From: Saprospirales bacterium
GTDB taxonomy: Bacteria; Bacteroidota; Bacteroidia; Chitinophagales; Saprospiraceae
NCBI GenBank assembly: GCA_016703765.1
Contig: JADJBL010000010.1
Coordinates: 89,138-153,137, forward strand
Direction: 5' to 3'
Length of the DNA: 64,000 bases
Of the stretch, positions 40,189 through 49,210 are shown piece after piece. The notes under the pieces are model-generated. The model saw only the letters and a program-made list of their open reading frames with translations, had not been told where the DNA came from and ran no database searches. A program made the translations under genes and the position numbers. Within the stretch, counting starts at the first letter, position 1, and every line of letters starts with the position of its first letter.

Positions 40189-40259
40189 TATTAACCGCGA
40201 AGGCGCTAAGAGCGCTAAGTTCCTATTTCTTTGCGCCCTTAGCGCCTTCGCGGTTAATA
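40189..40259. repeat. Perfect 22-bp inverted repeat with AACCGCGAAGGCGCTAAG arms
   Basis: Arms 40189-40210 and 40238-40259 pair exactly; the 27-base loop contains another AGCGCTAAG copy and a GCGCC piece, so a longer imperfect structure is possible. It lies between the start of the CPBP gene and the 3' end of the PorT-like gene. Similar AACCGC(G/A)AAGGCGC words are familiar from intergenic repeats in other bacteria; this is recollection, not a search. Confidence 0.75.
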
Positions 40260-40272
40260 CATGTAAAATTCC

Positions 40273-40988
40273 TTACCCCTCGAAATGGAGGGAAATCGTC
40301 AGTGTCCTGGACAGGATCTTTTCAATGACATTGGCCTCCTCCAGCGATTGGTCGAAGATCAGGACATTGCCCAGGCCATGAGAAAACTTGAGCTCGGGGG
40401 AAAAGATGAAATACGGGAAGAAAAACTGAGCCCCCGCGCCGAGCTCCACCGAAAAGTCGGTAGGAGAGACCTTCACCAGCTCGGTGGATTGCCGGGTGCG
40501 CGATTCGCTCGCCACGTCAAAGGCGTATTTGACCCCCGTGAGGATAAACAGCCGCATATCGTTGAAGGGTTGCGATTTATAGCGCACCTGGAAGGGCATT
40601 TCCACAAATACCGACTCGATGTTCCGGCTGAAGGGCGGGCGGACGTCTTTTACCGAGGCGTAGTTAATATTGCGCTCGGCGAAGGACAGCGTCGGCAAAA
40701 ACCGGATGTCGAAATAATCGCCCACCTTGAGGTTGGTGACGATACCCAGGTTGAAGCCCGGGCCGGTCACGGATTCGACCAGGCGGATGCTGTCGCTTTT
40801 GATAAAATTCTTGGACTGAAGCACCCGGTAGTTGGAGGAATTGTAAGCCAGGGTGATCCCGAAATAATAAGGCTTCTGATTGAAATCGAGGAAGTTGTAA
40901 TTGCCGGCCTGCCTTTGGGCAAGAGCGGTCCCGGAGGAAGCAAGAAAGAAGAACAGGGAGACAAAGAGGATAGTTTTTGGAAGCTCAT
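40273..40988 (-). CDS. porT: PorT-like outer-membrane protein of the type IX secretion system (frameshifted at the start)
   Basis: The main open frame (from 40824) encodes a beta-rich protein with LVESVTGPGFNLGIVTNLKVG, VFVEMPFQVRYKSQPFND and the C-terminal LTISLHFEG strand, fitting the PorT/SprT family. Upstream codons continue this frame through ALAQRQAGNYNFLDFNQ but have no start. An ATG at 40986-40988 (MSFQK) reaches that frame if one base is added to the run 40974-40978, giving a signal peptide MSFQKTILFVSLFFFLASSG and about 238 residues. PorT is an outer-membrane part required for T9SS export. It lies 13 bases downstream of ubiE, an arrangement often seen in Bacteroidota. Confidence 0.82.
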
Positions 40989-41001
40989 ACCCAAACCGGT
41001 T

Positions 41002-41739
41002 TTATGTTGTTTTCTTTTTCGCGACGTAAATGCAGCAAATTCCCAGGCTCAAGGATCGGTAGCTGCCCTCTCCGAATCCCGCGCGCTCCAGTTCCGCCAG
41101 AAAATGCTCCCGGTCCGGAAACGCCTGGACGGACTCATACAGGTAACGGTAAGCTTTCGGGTCCCTGGAGGTGATTTTGCCGATCAGGGGTAGCAAATAC
41201 CTGAAATATCCGTCGTAGATCTGCTTGAAGGGAAATATCCGGGGCTTCGAAAACTCCAGCACCACCAGCGTTCCACCTTCTTTCATGACCCTGGCCATTT
41301 CCAGAAGTCCCTTCGGCAGGTTTTCGTAATTGCGCACTCCAAAAGCAACGGCCATTCCGTCAAACGTATTGCCGTCAAAGGGTAAATTTTCGGAATCGCC
41401 GTATTGAAGCTCGATCCGGGAATCCAGGGCCCGGGCTTTGAGTTTCTGCCGCCCGATCTCGAGCATTTCGTTGGCGATGTCTACCCCGATCACCTTCCCG
41501 GCCTTTCCCTGCCGGATCATTTCAATGGCGAGATCAGCCGTACCGGTGGCCACGTCGAGTAACAAGCTGTCGGGGCCGGTGGGCAGGTTGCGAATGGCCT
41601 TTTTCCTCCATACACGGTCGGTGCCGAGGGACAATAGCCGGTTTAGAAAATCATACCTCCGGGCTATGTTGTCGAACATCCGGGAGATCTGCTCTTTCTT
41701 GCTCCCTTCGGGCTGATATGGCTTGATTTCTTTTTGCAA
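41002..41739 (-). CDS. ubiE: Demethylmenaquinone methyltransferase (UbiE/MenG)
   Basis: The 245-residue SAM-dependent methyltransferase has the family marks [10 protein letters not shown], the SAM motif [33 protein letters not shown] and [16 protein letters not shown]. In a Bacteroidota host it makes menaquinone by methylating demethylmenaquinone. The start is a TTG at 41737-41739; the first 20 residues fit the family, so a non-ATG start is accepted, although it is uncertain. The gene is divergent from gyrA. Confidence 0.93.
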   Translation of the reverse strand: MQKEIKPYQPEGSKKEQISRMFDNIARRYDFLNRLLSLGTDRVWRKKAIRNLPTGPDSLLLDVATGTADLAIEMIRQGKAGKVIGVDIANEMLEIGRQKLKARALDSRIELQYGDSENLPFDGNTFDGMAVAFGVRNYENLPKGLLEMARVMKEGGTLVVLEFSKPRIFPFKQIYDGYFRYLLPLIGKITSRDPKAYRYLYESVQAFPDREHFLAELERAGFGEGSYRSLSLGICCIYVAKKKTT

Positions 41740-41805
41740 TTTTTTAGGGGCAAAGATAATCTCTCCTTTCTATTCTCTCATCTCTTATCTCTCATCTATT
41801 TTCCG

Positions 41806-41813
41806 TACTTTTG
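41806..41813 (+). promoter_or_regulatory. Candidate -7 box for gyrA
   Basis: TACTTTTG matches TAnnTTTG and lies 32 bases before the gyrA ATG. It follows a pyrimidine-rich run of CTCTCATCT words (41761-41800). A clear TTG element is not seen. Confidence 0.45.
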
Positions 41814-41845
41814 CATCCTTAAAAGAACCTTTTTCCAACGCAATT

Positions 41846-44410
41846 ATGGATCAGTCAAACCAGCGAATAATCCCTGTCAATATTGAGGATCAGATGAAGA
41901 CGGCGTATATCGACTATTCGATGTCGGTTATCGTCGGCAGGGCCTTACCGGACGTGCGGGACGGATTTAAACCCGTTCACCGCCGCGTGCTATACGGAAT
42001 GCACGAATTGGGCGTTCCCTACAATAAATCCCACAAAAAATCGGCCCGTATCGTCGGGGAAGTCCTCGGTAAATACCACCCCCACGGCGATACTTCCGTC
42101 TACGACACTATGGTCCGTATGGCCCAGGATTGGTCCCTGCGCTATCCCCTGGTCGATGGCCAGGGCAACTTCGGCTCGATGGACGGCGATAGCCCCGCCG
42201 CCATGCGATACACGGAGGCGCGGCTCGCCAGGATCGCAGACGAAATGCTCTCCGATATAGACAAGGATACGGTCGATTTTGTAAACAACTTCGACGACTC
42301 CCTTCAGGAGCCTTCGGTGCTGCCCGCGCGCATCCCCAATTTGCTGATCAACGGCGCCTCGGGTATCGCAGTGGGCATGGCCACCAACATGCTGCCCCAC
42401 AACCTGAACGAAGTAGTGGACGGGGTCATCGCCATGGTGGACAACCCGGAGATCACCATCGAAGAACTCACCCAATTCATCAAAGGGCCCGATTTTCCAA
42501 CCGGAGGCATCATTTACGGATTGGAGGGAGTGAAAGAGGCTTTCGAAACCGGCCGTGGAAAAATCACCGTCCGCGGAAGGGCCAATATCGAAACGGCGCC
42601 TTCCGGTAAGGAGACCATCATCGTCACCGAAATTCCCTATCAGGTCAACAAGGCCTCGCTGGTGATGAAGATCGCCGAACTGGTCAACGAGAAAAAACTG
42701 GAAGGCATCACCGATATCCGCGACGAATCCGACCGCACGGGACTGCGCATCGTCATCGAAGTGAGGCGCGACGCCATGGCCAGCGTGGTGTTGAGCAAAC
42801 TCTACAAATATACCCCGCTCCAGAGTTCCTACGGAGTAAATAACGTGGCCCTTGTGCGGGGAAGACCCTATACCCTCAACCTCAAGAACCTCATCGAGGA
42901 GTTTATCCTGTTCCGCATTGAGGTGATCGTGCGCCGCACCCGCTACGAAATGCGCAAAGCGCTGGAGCGGGCCCATATCCTGCTCGGCCTCCTCATCGCC
43001 CTGGATTACATCGACCGGGTGATCGAGCTCATTCGGGCTTCCAAGACCCCCGACGAAGCCCGCGACGGCCTGGTGCGGGGCGATTTTGTGGACGACCGCG
43101 AAGCTTTCTGGCAAAAATTCGGCCAGCTCATCGAGGAGTCGCCCGAAGACCTGCGCCCCATGGAGGGAAATATACTTACCGAGGTTCAGGCTAAAGCCAT
43201 CCTCGAAATGCGCCTGCAACGCCTCACCGGTCTGGAACAGGACAAGGTGCGCACCGAATTCGACGGTTTGTTGAAAGATATCCATCACCTGCGCGAGATC
43301 CTCGCCAGCGAAGCCCTTCAGCGCGGCATCATCAAGGACGAGCTGAACCAGATCAAGGATAAATTCGGCGATCCCCGCCGCACGGAGATCACTTTTGCCG
43401 ACGGCGAGATCAGCATGGAAGAAATGATCCCCGACGACGACGTCATCGTGACCATTTCCCACCTGGGCTATATCAAACGCACGCCGGTCACGGAATACAA
43501 GCTCCAGGGCAGGGGTGGAAGAGGCACCAGAGGCGCAAAAACGCGCGATACCGATTTTGTCGAGCACATGTTCGTGGGAAATAACCATGCATATTTACTC
43601 TTATTCACCGAACAAGGTAAATGCCACTGGTTGCGCGTGTTTGAAATTCCCGAAGCATCGAAGACATCAAGCGGTAGAGTGATCCAGAATATCCTGGCCA
43701 TTCCTCCAAGCGACAAGATCAAAGCCTTTATCATCATCCCCGGATTGAATGATACGGAATTCCTCGAGTCGCATTATATCATGTTCTGCACCCTCAAGGG
43801 GATGGTCAAAAAAACCTCGCTGGAGGCTTTTTCGCGTCCCCGTGGAGGCGGTATCGCCGCCATTACCATCAACGAGGGGGATCAGTTGCTGGAAGCAAAG
43901 CTCACCAGTGGCGGCCATGAGATTTTTATCGCCACCCGCCAGGGAAATGCGATTCGTTTCAACGAGCGCACTTCCAGGCCGATGGGCCGGACGGCGGCGG
44001 GCGTAAGAGGAGTGCGGCTCGATGGCCCCAACGACGCGGTGGTCGGAATGGTTTGTGTGGATCCTAATGATGAATTGACCACTATTCTGGTCGTTTCGGA
44101 AAAGGGGATGGGCAAACGCTCCGCATTCCAGGACTACCGACTGACCAACCGCGGCGGTAAAGGAGTGCGCACTATGATGGTTACGGACAAGACCGGCCAG
44201 GTGGTAGCCATCAAAACGGTGAAAGACGACGACGACCTCATCATCACCAGCAAATTGGGGATCGTCATCCGAATGCAGGTTAGCGATATCCGGGTAATGG
44301 GCCGCGCCACCCAGGGTGTGCGGGTGATCCGACTGGATGAGGACGACGACATAGCCGATGTGGCGATTTTGATCGACGGTGGAGAGGAAGAAGTGGAAAC
44401 GGAGGAATGA
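41846..44410 (+). CDS. gyrA: DNA gyrase subunit A
   Basis: The 854-residue protein has the breakage-reunion domain with catalytic Tyr122 ([10 protein letters not shown]) and a C-terminal beta-pinwheel that opens with a gyrase-box-like sequence ([13 protein letters not shown]), which favours GyrA over ParC. The ATG at 41846 is chosen because [18 protein letters not shown] is the usual beginning; upstream in-frame codons belong to the promoter area. Quinolone-region residues are HGDTSVYD, with threonine at 83 and serine at 84 (E. coli numbering). The protein ends in an acidic tail. Gyrase introduces negative supercoils and is essential. Confidence 0.96.
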   Translation: MDQSNQRIIPVNIEDQMKTAYIDYSMSVIVGRALPDVRDGFKPVHRRVLYGMHELGVPYNKSHKKSARIVGEVLGKYHPHGDTSVYDTMVRMAQDWSLRYPLVDGQGNFGSMDGDSPAAMRYTEARLARIADEMLSDIDKDTVDFVNNFDDSLQEPSVLPARIPNLLINGASGIAVGMATNMLPHNLNEVVDGVIAMVDNPEITIEELTQFIKGPDFPTGGIIYGLEGVKEAFETGRGKITVRGRANIETAPSGKETIIVTEIPYQVNKASLVMKIAELVNEKKLEGITDIRDESDRTGLRIVIEVRRDAMASVVLSKLYKYTPLQSSYGVNNVALVRGRPYTLNLKNLIEEFILFRIEVIVRRTRYEMRKALERAHILLGLLIALDYIDRVIELIRASKTPDEARDGLVRGDFVDDREAFWQKFGQLIEESPEDLRPMEGNILTEVQAKAILEMRLQRLTGLEQDKVRTEFDGLLKDIHHLREILASEALQRGIIKDELNQIKDKFGDPRRTEITFADGEISMEEMIPDDDVIVTISHLGYIKRTPVTEYKLQGRGGRGTRGAKTRDTDFVEHMFVGNNHAYLLLFTEQGKCHWLRVFEIPEASKTSSGRVIQNILAIPPSDKIKAFIIIPGLNDTEFLESHYIMFCTLKGMVKKTSLEAFSRPRGGGIAAITINEGDQLLEAKLTSGGHEIFIATRQGNAIRFNERTSRPMGRTAAGVRGVRLDGPNDAVVGMVCVDPNDELTTILVVSEKGMGKRSAFQDYRLTNRGGKGVRTMMVTDKTGQVVAIKTVKDDDDLIITSKLGIVIRMQVSDIRVMGRATQGVRVIRLDEDDDIADVAILIDGGEEEVETEE

Positions 44411-44501
44411 TCAACTTTAACGTTTTGGAAAGAGAAGATTACAGGCCTATTCTGTTTTATTCATGCATATCGTTCATTAAACCAAACAAAAAATCTTTAC
44501 C

Positions 44502-45833
44502 ATGAGAAAATTATTGCCCGGCATTTTTGCCTTTTGCTTGTTGGCTGTCAGCCTGTCCGCCCAGGACGACCCGGCTAAGGCCTACAAGGCGGCGACCCGT
44601 GCACTCAGCGCCTATAACCTGGATCCCGCGAATAATAAAGCAAAGCTGCAAGAAGCCAAAACCAATATCGATATCGCCATTAACGGCGCAGTCGAGAAGA
44701 TGGACCCCAAAGTGTGGAACTCCCGCGCCGAGGTTTACAATGCCCTGGTAGGTCAGGAAGTGAATATTCTCTACATCGATCAATCTCACATATTGCCAGC
44801 CGAGAGCGAATCTTATGCCACGGAGGCAGTACAAAGCGCCCGAAAAGCCATTGAACTGGCAGATAAGCCCTTCCTGAAAAAAGCCGCCCTGACCAGTCTC
44901 AGCGAAACCGGCCGCTATTTCAGCATCCTCGGCAACCAGCGCCTCCAGACATCCGACTATGCCAGCGCCTATAAGCCGATGAAGTATTTTCTCGACATCG
45001 ACCAGGAACTCCGCGCCGCCGGCGAAACGCCGTTAATGGAAAATGCTACCGACGTGGCCAACCAGGAGTTCGTCACGGCGTTTTGCGCCTATTCCGCTGG
45101 TGATATGCCCGTCGCCAAGAGCCTTTTCTCTAAACTGGTTGAAGCTGGACATGAAGAACCTTTAGCCTACTCCCTGTATTTCAACATTTTAATTCAGGAT
45201 AAAAAGGAAGCCGAGGCTCTCGCCGTGCTCGATAAGGCAAAGGTTAAATTTCCCGGCAATACTGAGATCCTGATCGCGGAGATCAACTACTTCCTGAAAG
45301 AGAACCGCCTCGACGAATTGACTGACAAGCTGAAACAGGCTATCGAAAAAGAACCCGGCAACCTGTCCCTCTACACGACCCTGGGCAGCGTGTACGACCA
45401 GCTTTTCCAGCGCGAACTGGAGACCCGTAACGAGGAAAAATCGACCCAATATTTCGACGAGGCCCTGAAATACTTTAATCAGGCCCTTGAGAAGGACCCG
45501 AAATCCACCGATGCCATGTACAGCATCGGCGCTCTTTACTACAACAAGGCCGCGGCTATTTCCAAGGAACTCAAGATCCTGGAGGAAGATATTTCCAAGG
45601 AAGGCCTGAAGAAATACAACGTGAAGAAGACCGAAATGTACAGCTACTTCGACAAGGCGCTGCCTTTCTTCGAAAAGGTCGAATCGATGAACCCCAACGA
45701 CCAGAACACCCTGATCGCGCTCAAGGAGATCTTCGCCAAAAAAGACGAGATCGAATTGTCCAACGAGTTTAAGCGCAGATTGGAAGTAGTGACCGGCGGG
45801 GGAAGTAATGCGGATTCGTATTACAAAGAATAA
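44502..45833 (+). CDS. Exported TPR-repeat protein
   Basis: The 443-residue protein has a signal peptide (MRKLLPGIFAFCLLAVSLSA, cleavage near residue 20) and is otherwise helical with TPR-type repeats (for example KSTDAMYSIGALYYNKAAAI and PGNLSLYTTLGSVYDQLF). This is a common Bacteroidota periplasmic or surface TPR protein; its partner is unknown. It has no sorting domain. A hairpin follows the stop directly. Confidence 0.85.
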   Translation: MRKLLPGIFAFCLLAVSLSAQDDPAKAYKAATRALSAYNLDPANNKAKLQEAKTNIDIAINGAVEKMDPKVWNSRAEVYNALVGQEVNILYIDQSHILPAESESYATEAVQSARKAIELADKPFLKKAALTSLSETGRYFSILGNQRLQTSDYASAYKPMKYFLDIDQELRAAGETPLMENATDVANQEFVTAFCAYSAGDMPVAKSLFSKLVEAGHEEPLAYSLYFNILIQDKKEAEALAVLDKAKVKFPGNTEILIAEINYFLKENRLDELTDKLKQAIEKEPGNLSLYTTLGSVYDQLFQRELETRNEEKSTQYFDEALKYFNQALEKDPKSTDAMYSIGALYYNKAAAISKELKILEEDISKEGLKKYNVKKTEMYSYFDKALPFFEKVESMNPNDQNTLIALKEIFAKKDEIELSNEFKRRLEVVTGGGSNADSYYKE

Positions 45834-45838
45834 AGATG

Positions 45839-45878
45839 AAAGATGAGAGATGAGAGAACCCTCTCATCTCTCATCTTT
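45839..45878. terminator. 18-bp hairpin between convergent TPR genes
   Basis: Arms 45839-45856 and 45861-45878 are perfectly complementary around AACC, built from AGATGAGAG words. It separates the 3' ends of two convergent TPR genes and reaches into the stop codon of the second, so it is a likely two-way terminator. Confidence 0.75.
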
Positions 45879-48069
45879 ATTTACCCAACATCTTCCTTAT
45901 CTTCTTAAAATCCTCGCTCCACCTCTTTTCCCCTTCCAGGGTGTCGATATCCTCCAGAAATACCTCCTGGAGGGTTTTATTCTCATCCAAAGAATACGGT
46001 TCATTTTTACGCGCGGTGTAAATTTCATTTGCCGCTTTGTAATCCCCCGAAAGCAGCAGGGCAGGGGCGAGCACGCTGTAGATCCAGTTTTGAGCCGGAT
46101 CTTCTTTTAACCCATCTCTGGCAGTTTTGACGGCGCCTTGGTAGTTTCCAGTCAGGATCTGGTTCCAGGCGGTTTCCCCACAGTAATAGGCTATTTTTTC
46201 CCCGATCTGGCCCGGAAACAGGGTCTCAAGTTTTCGAAGGGTGGCGATATAGTGAAATTGTGCCCGTATCAGCGAATCCAGGGGCTGGGTATCTGCGATC
46301 AGCATCAACTGGTTTTCCTCGGCAAGGGCCAGATGAGGCAGGAACTGCTCCGGGTTCATTTCCGACAGGTAGCGGTAGGCTTCGATCGACTGCTCGAAAT
46401 AAGCAGAGGATGCTTCGTAGTTTTCCAGGTTGTATTCCGCCATGGCCAGGTTGCCGGAGATGAGCCCGACCATGGGTTGAAAGCGCAAGTAGTTCCTCCG
46501 TCCGAGCTCCAAATTGATATCGAGCGCGTCTTTCAGGATTGGGACGGCTTTTTCGAACTCCCCCCTGTTGTAGAGGCCCATGCCGAGGTTGTTGTAAACA
46601 AGCGATTTTAACGGAGCGGCGGCCGGCTTCTTTTCGGCCTCCAATTCCAGGCAAATGGATTCGGCGAGCAGGAAAAGCGTGTCGGCGATCTCGTATTCCT
46701 CACCCGAAGCCAGGCCGTGCCCCATATTGTTGAGCAAATAACCCAGGGCCAGGCGTTGTTCGACATTCTTTTCGCCGGGCATTTCTTCGTAGGCCTTGAA
46801 GACCTCCAGGGAGATATCGGAAGCCTTTTCTATATCCCCGGCGAGCAGGTATAGCAGGGAAAGATTGATCTGGAGGCTGACCCAGGGGGTAAAGTATAGC
46901 TCCCGGTTCGACTCGTATAAAGGCTTGCACAGCTCAATCCCCTCCTGGAGGTAGGCTTCTGATTGATCCAGCTCCCCCCGGCTTTGCTTCAGCGTGCTGA
47001 GCGAGCCCATTACCTTGATTTGCTGGGATGTCGCGGAGGGCCCGAGCCGTTTTCCCAGATCATAGGCCTCTACCAAAATGCTGTCGGCCAATTGGAAGAG
47101 GTTTTGAACGACGAGTATCCCGCCGACCGTCGTGAGGATGTCGAGGTACTGGAGATCGTCCCGGCTGTAATCCAGGGCCGAGACGAAATATTGAAACCCT
47201 TCATTTTCGAGGTTGATCTCGGAGAGGAAGGAACCCAGTTCGATCAGGTTGGCGACGTTTGCGCTATCTTTTGCCAGGGCCTCCCGGTAAGTTTCTATCG
47301 CCGCTTCGTTTTGGAGGTTGGCCCGCTGCATGCGCGCCAGCACCATATAGTTTTCGACGGCCTGTTGCCGGGCCTTTTCCATCTTTTCCTGCTGTTGCAC
47401 CACGTTGGCGTAGTATTCATCGAGCTTGTCCTTGTCCATCAGGGCCAGGGCTTCCTCCAATTCGCCCTGTTCAAATTTTTCCAGGGCTTTCCGGGTAAAT
47501 TCGGAAGCCTGGTCGAGGTCGATGGTGGCAAATTGCCTGGCCAGCTCTTCCTTGCTCTTCTCCAGGTCGGCCACCTGCTGATAGAGCTGGGCGATCTTTT
47601 CCATCAGTTTTTTTCGCTCGGCCTCCTGCGACTCGGCGGCCTGCTCTTCCCGGAGGCTTTTTAGGGTCAGGTTCTGCTCCTGGATTTTTTTATCGATGGA
47701 GCCCATGAAGCGGTCCACCCGCTCCTGAAAGGCCTGCACGTTGGCCATCACGATGCGGATCAGGTCGTTGGGGTTATCGCGAAGGGCCGTTTCATAAACC
47801 ATGGGGTCGGGGCCCAGGATGTGAAAAGAGGCCTTCTGGACGATCAGGCGGACGGTCTGCCCGGGCTTGCCTCCGCTGACCTTGAGTTCGAACTGTCCCG
47901 CTGAATTGGTGTACACCGGATTGGCGCCGAAGGTGGTCACCTGTACGTTGTCGGCAGGCTGCGCGTTCGAGTTCTGGATGGTAATGATGCCCCGGATCAG
48001 GTTATTGCTTTGGGCCAGGAGGCCATAAGCAGGCAAAAGGAGGAAGAGGAAATAGAAAATGGTTTTCAT
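45877..48069 (-). CDS. Exported protein with carboxypeptidase-like, coiled-coil and TPR domains
   Basis: The 730-residue protein begins MKTIFYFLFLLLPAYGLLAQ, a signal peptide; an upstream TTG would add two residues. Residues 22-95 form a carboxypeptidase-regulatory-like beta domain (IRGIITIQNSNAQPADNVQV). A long coiled coil follows (about 115-230, with KSLREEQAAESQEAERKK), then about ten TPR units to the C-terminus (for example ALDINLELGRRNYLRFQPM). The function is unknown. It sits 47 bases downstream of the EAD-like membrane protein in the same direction, so they are probably made together. Confidence 0.85.
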   Translation of the reverse strand: MKTIFYFLFLLLPAYGLLAQSNNLIRGIITIQNSNAQPADNVQVTTFGANPVYTNSAGQFELKVSGGKPGQTVRLIVQKASFHILGPDPMVYETALRDNPNDLIRIVMANVQAFQERVDRFMGSIDKKIQEQNLTLKSLREEQAAESQEAERKKLMEKIAQLYQQVADLEKSKEELARQFATIDLDQASEFTRKALEKFEQGELEEALALMDKDKLDEYYANVVQQQEKMEKARQQAVENYMVLARMQRANLQNEAAIETYREALAKDSANVANLIELGSFLSEINLENEGFQYFVSALDYSRDDLQYLDILTTVGGILVVQNLFQLADSILVEAYDLGKRLGPSATSQQIKVMGSLSTLKQSRGELDQSEAYLQEGIELCKPLYESNRELYFTPWVSLQINLSLLYLLAGDIEKASDISLEVFKAYEEMPGEKNVEQRLALGYLLNNMGHGLASGEEYEIADTLFLLAESICLELEAEKKPAAAPLKSLVYNNLGMGLYNRGEFEKAVPILKDALDINLELGRRNYLRFQPMVGLISGNLAMAEYNLENYEASSAYFEQSIEAYRYLSEMNPEQFLPHLALAEENQLMLIADTQPLDSLIRAQFHYIATLRKLETLFPGQIGEKIAYYCGETAWNQILTGNYQGAVKTARDGLKEDPAQNWIYSVLAPALLLSGDYKAANEIYTARKNEPYSLDENKTLQEVFLEDIDTLEGEKRWSEDFKKIRKMLGK

Positions 48070-48116
48070 ATTCAAAAACTTATACCCTTAACAACTTAAA
48101 AACTACCTGGCATGAT

Positions 48117-49021
48117 TTATTGGACCCTGTTCAGTCGAATGTCGAGGTTTGAAGTGGGATAACCGTAAAGGGTTTGCTGTTTAAAGCCCTTGCAGGTCGC
48201 GGTAAGGGAATATTTTTCCTCTGTAATTCCACGGGCACCGGAATCTCGAAATACCCCGTTGTATCGCTGATAGCCCGAAGCTGGCTATTGTCCAGCCGGA
48301 TCTCGACGCCGGCCAGATAATTTTGCCCATCGGCAGCCTGGACGCTGCCCCGAACCATTCCGAGGGACCCATTGGGCCTTGTTTGTAGCGTCGCGCTCTT
48401 GCCATCCAGAAACAGCGAATCCTGCAAAAGCTCCCAATATTCGCTTACCAAACGCAGGGGGACGGCTTTTCCCGAAAAATCTCCGGGAATACCTTTAAAA
48501 TCGGCATCGCCGAATTCGTCAACCGGCGCCTGATCCCAGCGGTTGTCCAGTTTAATTTCGAGCTTTGCGTTTTGGAGGGGAGGGTAGTCCGGAAGCTCGG
48601 GCCGGGTCAGGGTGACTGTAAATTCGAAGGGGCCTTTATTCGAAGTCCCTTCCAGTCCCAGGATAGATGGCTTAATCAAAAATACCGCTAAAAGCAACAG
48701 GACGAGGGCGCCGATCAGGAAAGGCCGCGCTTTCGCTAAAGCTTCGGCTGCGCCCGCCGGAGCTTTAGCGGAGGCGGGAGGAAGTTTATCCACAATATAC
48801 ATCAGTGCCGCATCGATATTGGCCTTTTGGATATCGAAGTGTTCCTGGCTTTTGGTGCCGGCGGCTTTTTCTTTAAGATAGTCGTTGTACTTCGACGATT
48901 GTTGGATGACCTCGTTTTGGAGCTCGGTATCTCCCAGTTTTCCGGTGGCTTCCAAAAGCCATTGAATGGCTTTTTTAGTCTGGTTTTCGGCAATAAGTTG
49001 TTTCAGCTCGCTGCTTGTCAT
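48117..49021 (-). CDS. EAD-like membrane protein with periplasmic carboxypeptidase-like domain (frameshifted near the C-terminus)
   Basis: Residues 1-82 are a helical domain (SELKQLIAENQTKKAIQWLL, SSKYNDYLKEKAAG) closely parallel to that of the CHAT protease at 25026. A membrane helix lies at about 101-117. Residues 125-300 are beta-rich, ending in a carboxypeptidase-regulatory-like domain (VRGSVQAADGQNYLAGVEIR). The open frame ends at 48131, but adding one base at the run 48213-48217 gives KKYSLTATCKGFKQQTLYGY and a stop at 48117-48119, a much better ending for this fold (about 301 residues). The helical part should be cytoplasmic and the beta part periplasmic. A signalling role is inferred. 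Confidence 0.78.
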
Positions 49022-49110
49022 AAGCCCTGTATTGTGATCAAAGGGAAATGTACAAAACTTTTTTTTTGTTAATCAACCGTTTTTTGGACATTTAACAATG
49101 TGAATTATTT
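49022..49110. other. Intergenic region upstream of the EAD-like membrane gene
   Basis: AT-rich, with a long T run near 49062-49070. It should carry the leftward promoter of the EAD-like gene, but no full TAnnTTTG box is clear. No gene is seen. Confidence 0.35.
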
Positions 49111-49127
49111 CCCCGCCTGCGGCGGGG
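49111..49127. repeat. GC-rich hairpin with TGC loop (first of two)
   Basis: Arms CCCCGCC (49111-49117) and GGCGGGG (49121-49127) flank a TGC loop. It is only 9 bases from a second hairpin with the same loop. Confidence 0.65.
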
Positions 49128-49136
49128 AATACTTAT

Positions 49137-49171
49137 TTAAAAGAGTGCGGCCTGCGGCCGCACTCTTTTAA
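49137..49171. repeat. 16-bp hairpin with TGC loop (second of two)
   Basis: Arms 49137-49152 and 49156-49171 (TTAAAAGAGTGCGGCC and its complement) pair perfectly around TGC. Flanking A and T runs give it intrinsic-terminator form on both strands, yet it lies upstream of a rightward gene and overlaps where its -33 element would be. Confidence 0.7.
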
Positions 49172-49174
49172 AAT

Positions 49175-49182
49175 TATTTTTG
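49175..49182 (+). promoter_or_regulatory. Candidate -7 box for the 49211 gene
   Basis: TATTTTTG matches TAnnTTTG and lies 28 bases before the ATG at 49211. The -33 region falls inside the hairpin at 49137-49171. Confidence 0.4.
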
Positions 49183-49210
49183 TCATGGCACTTAATCAAA
49201 ACCAAATATT

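Noticed and set aside
41990..43588. 532-codon minus-strand frame inside gyrA
   Set aside because: GyrA is certain on the other strand; the frame is a codon-bias shadow without recognisable motifs.
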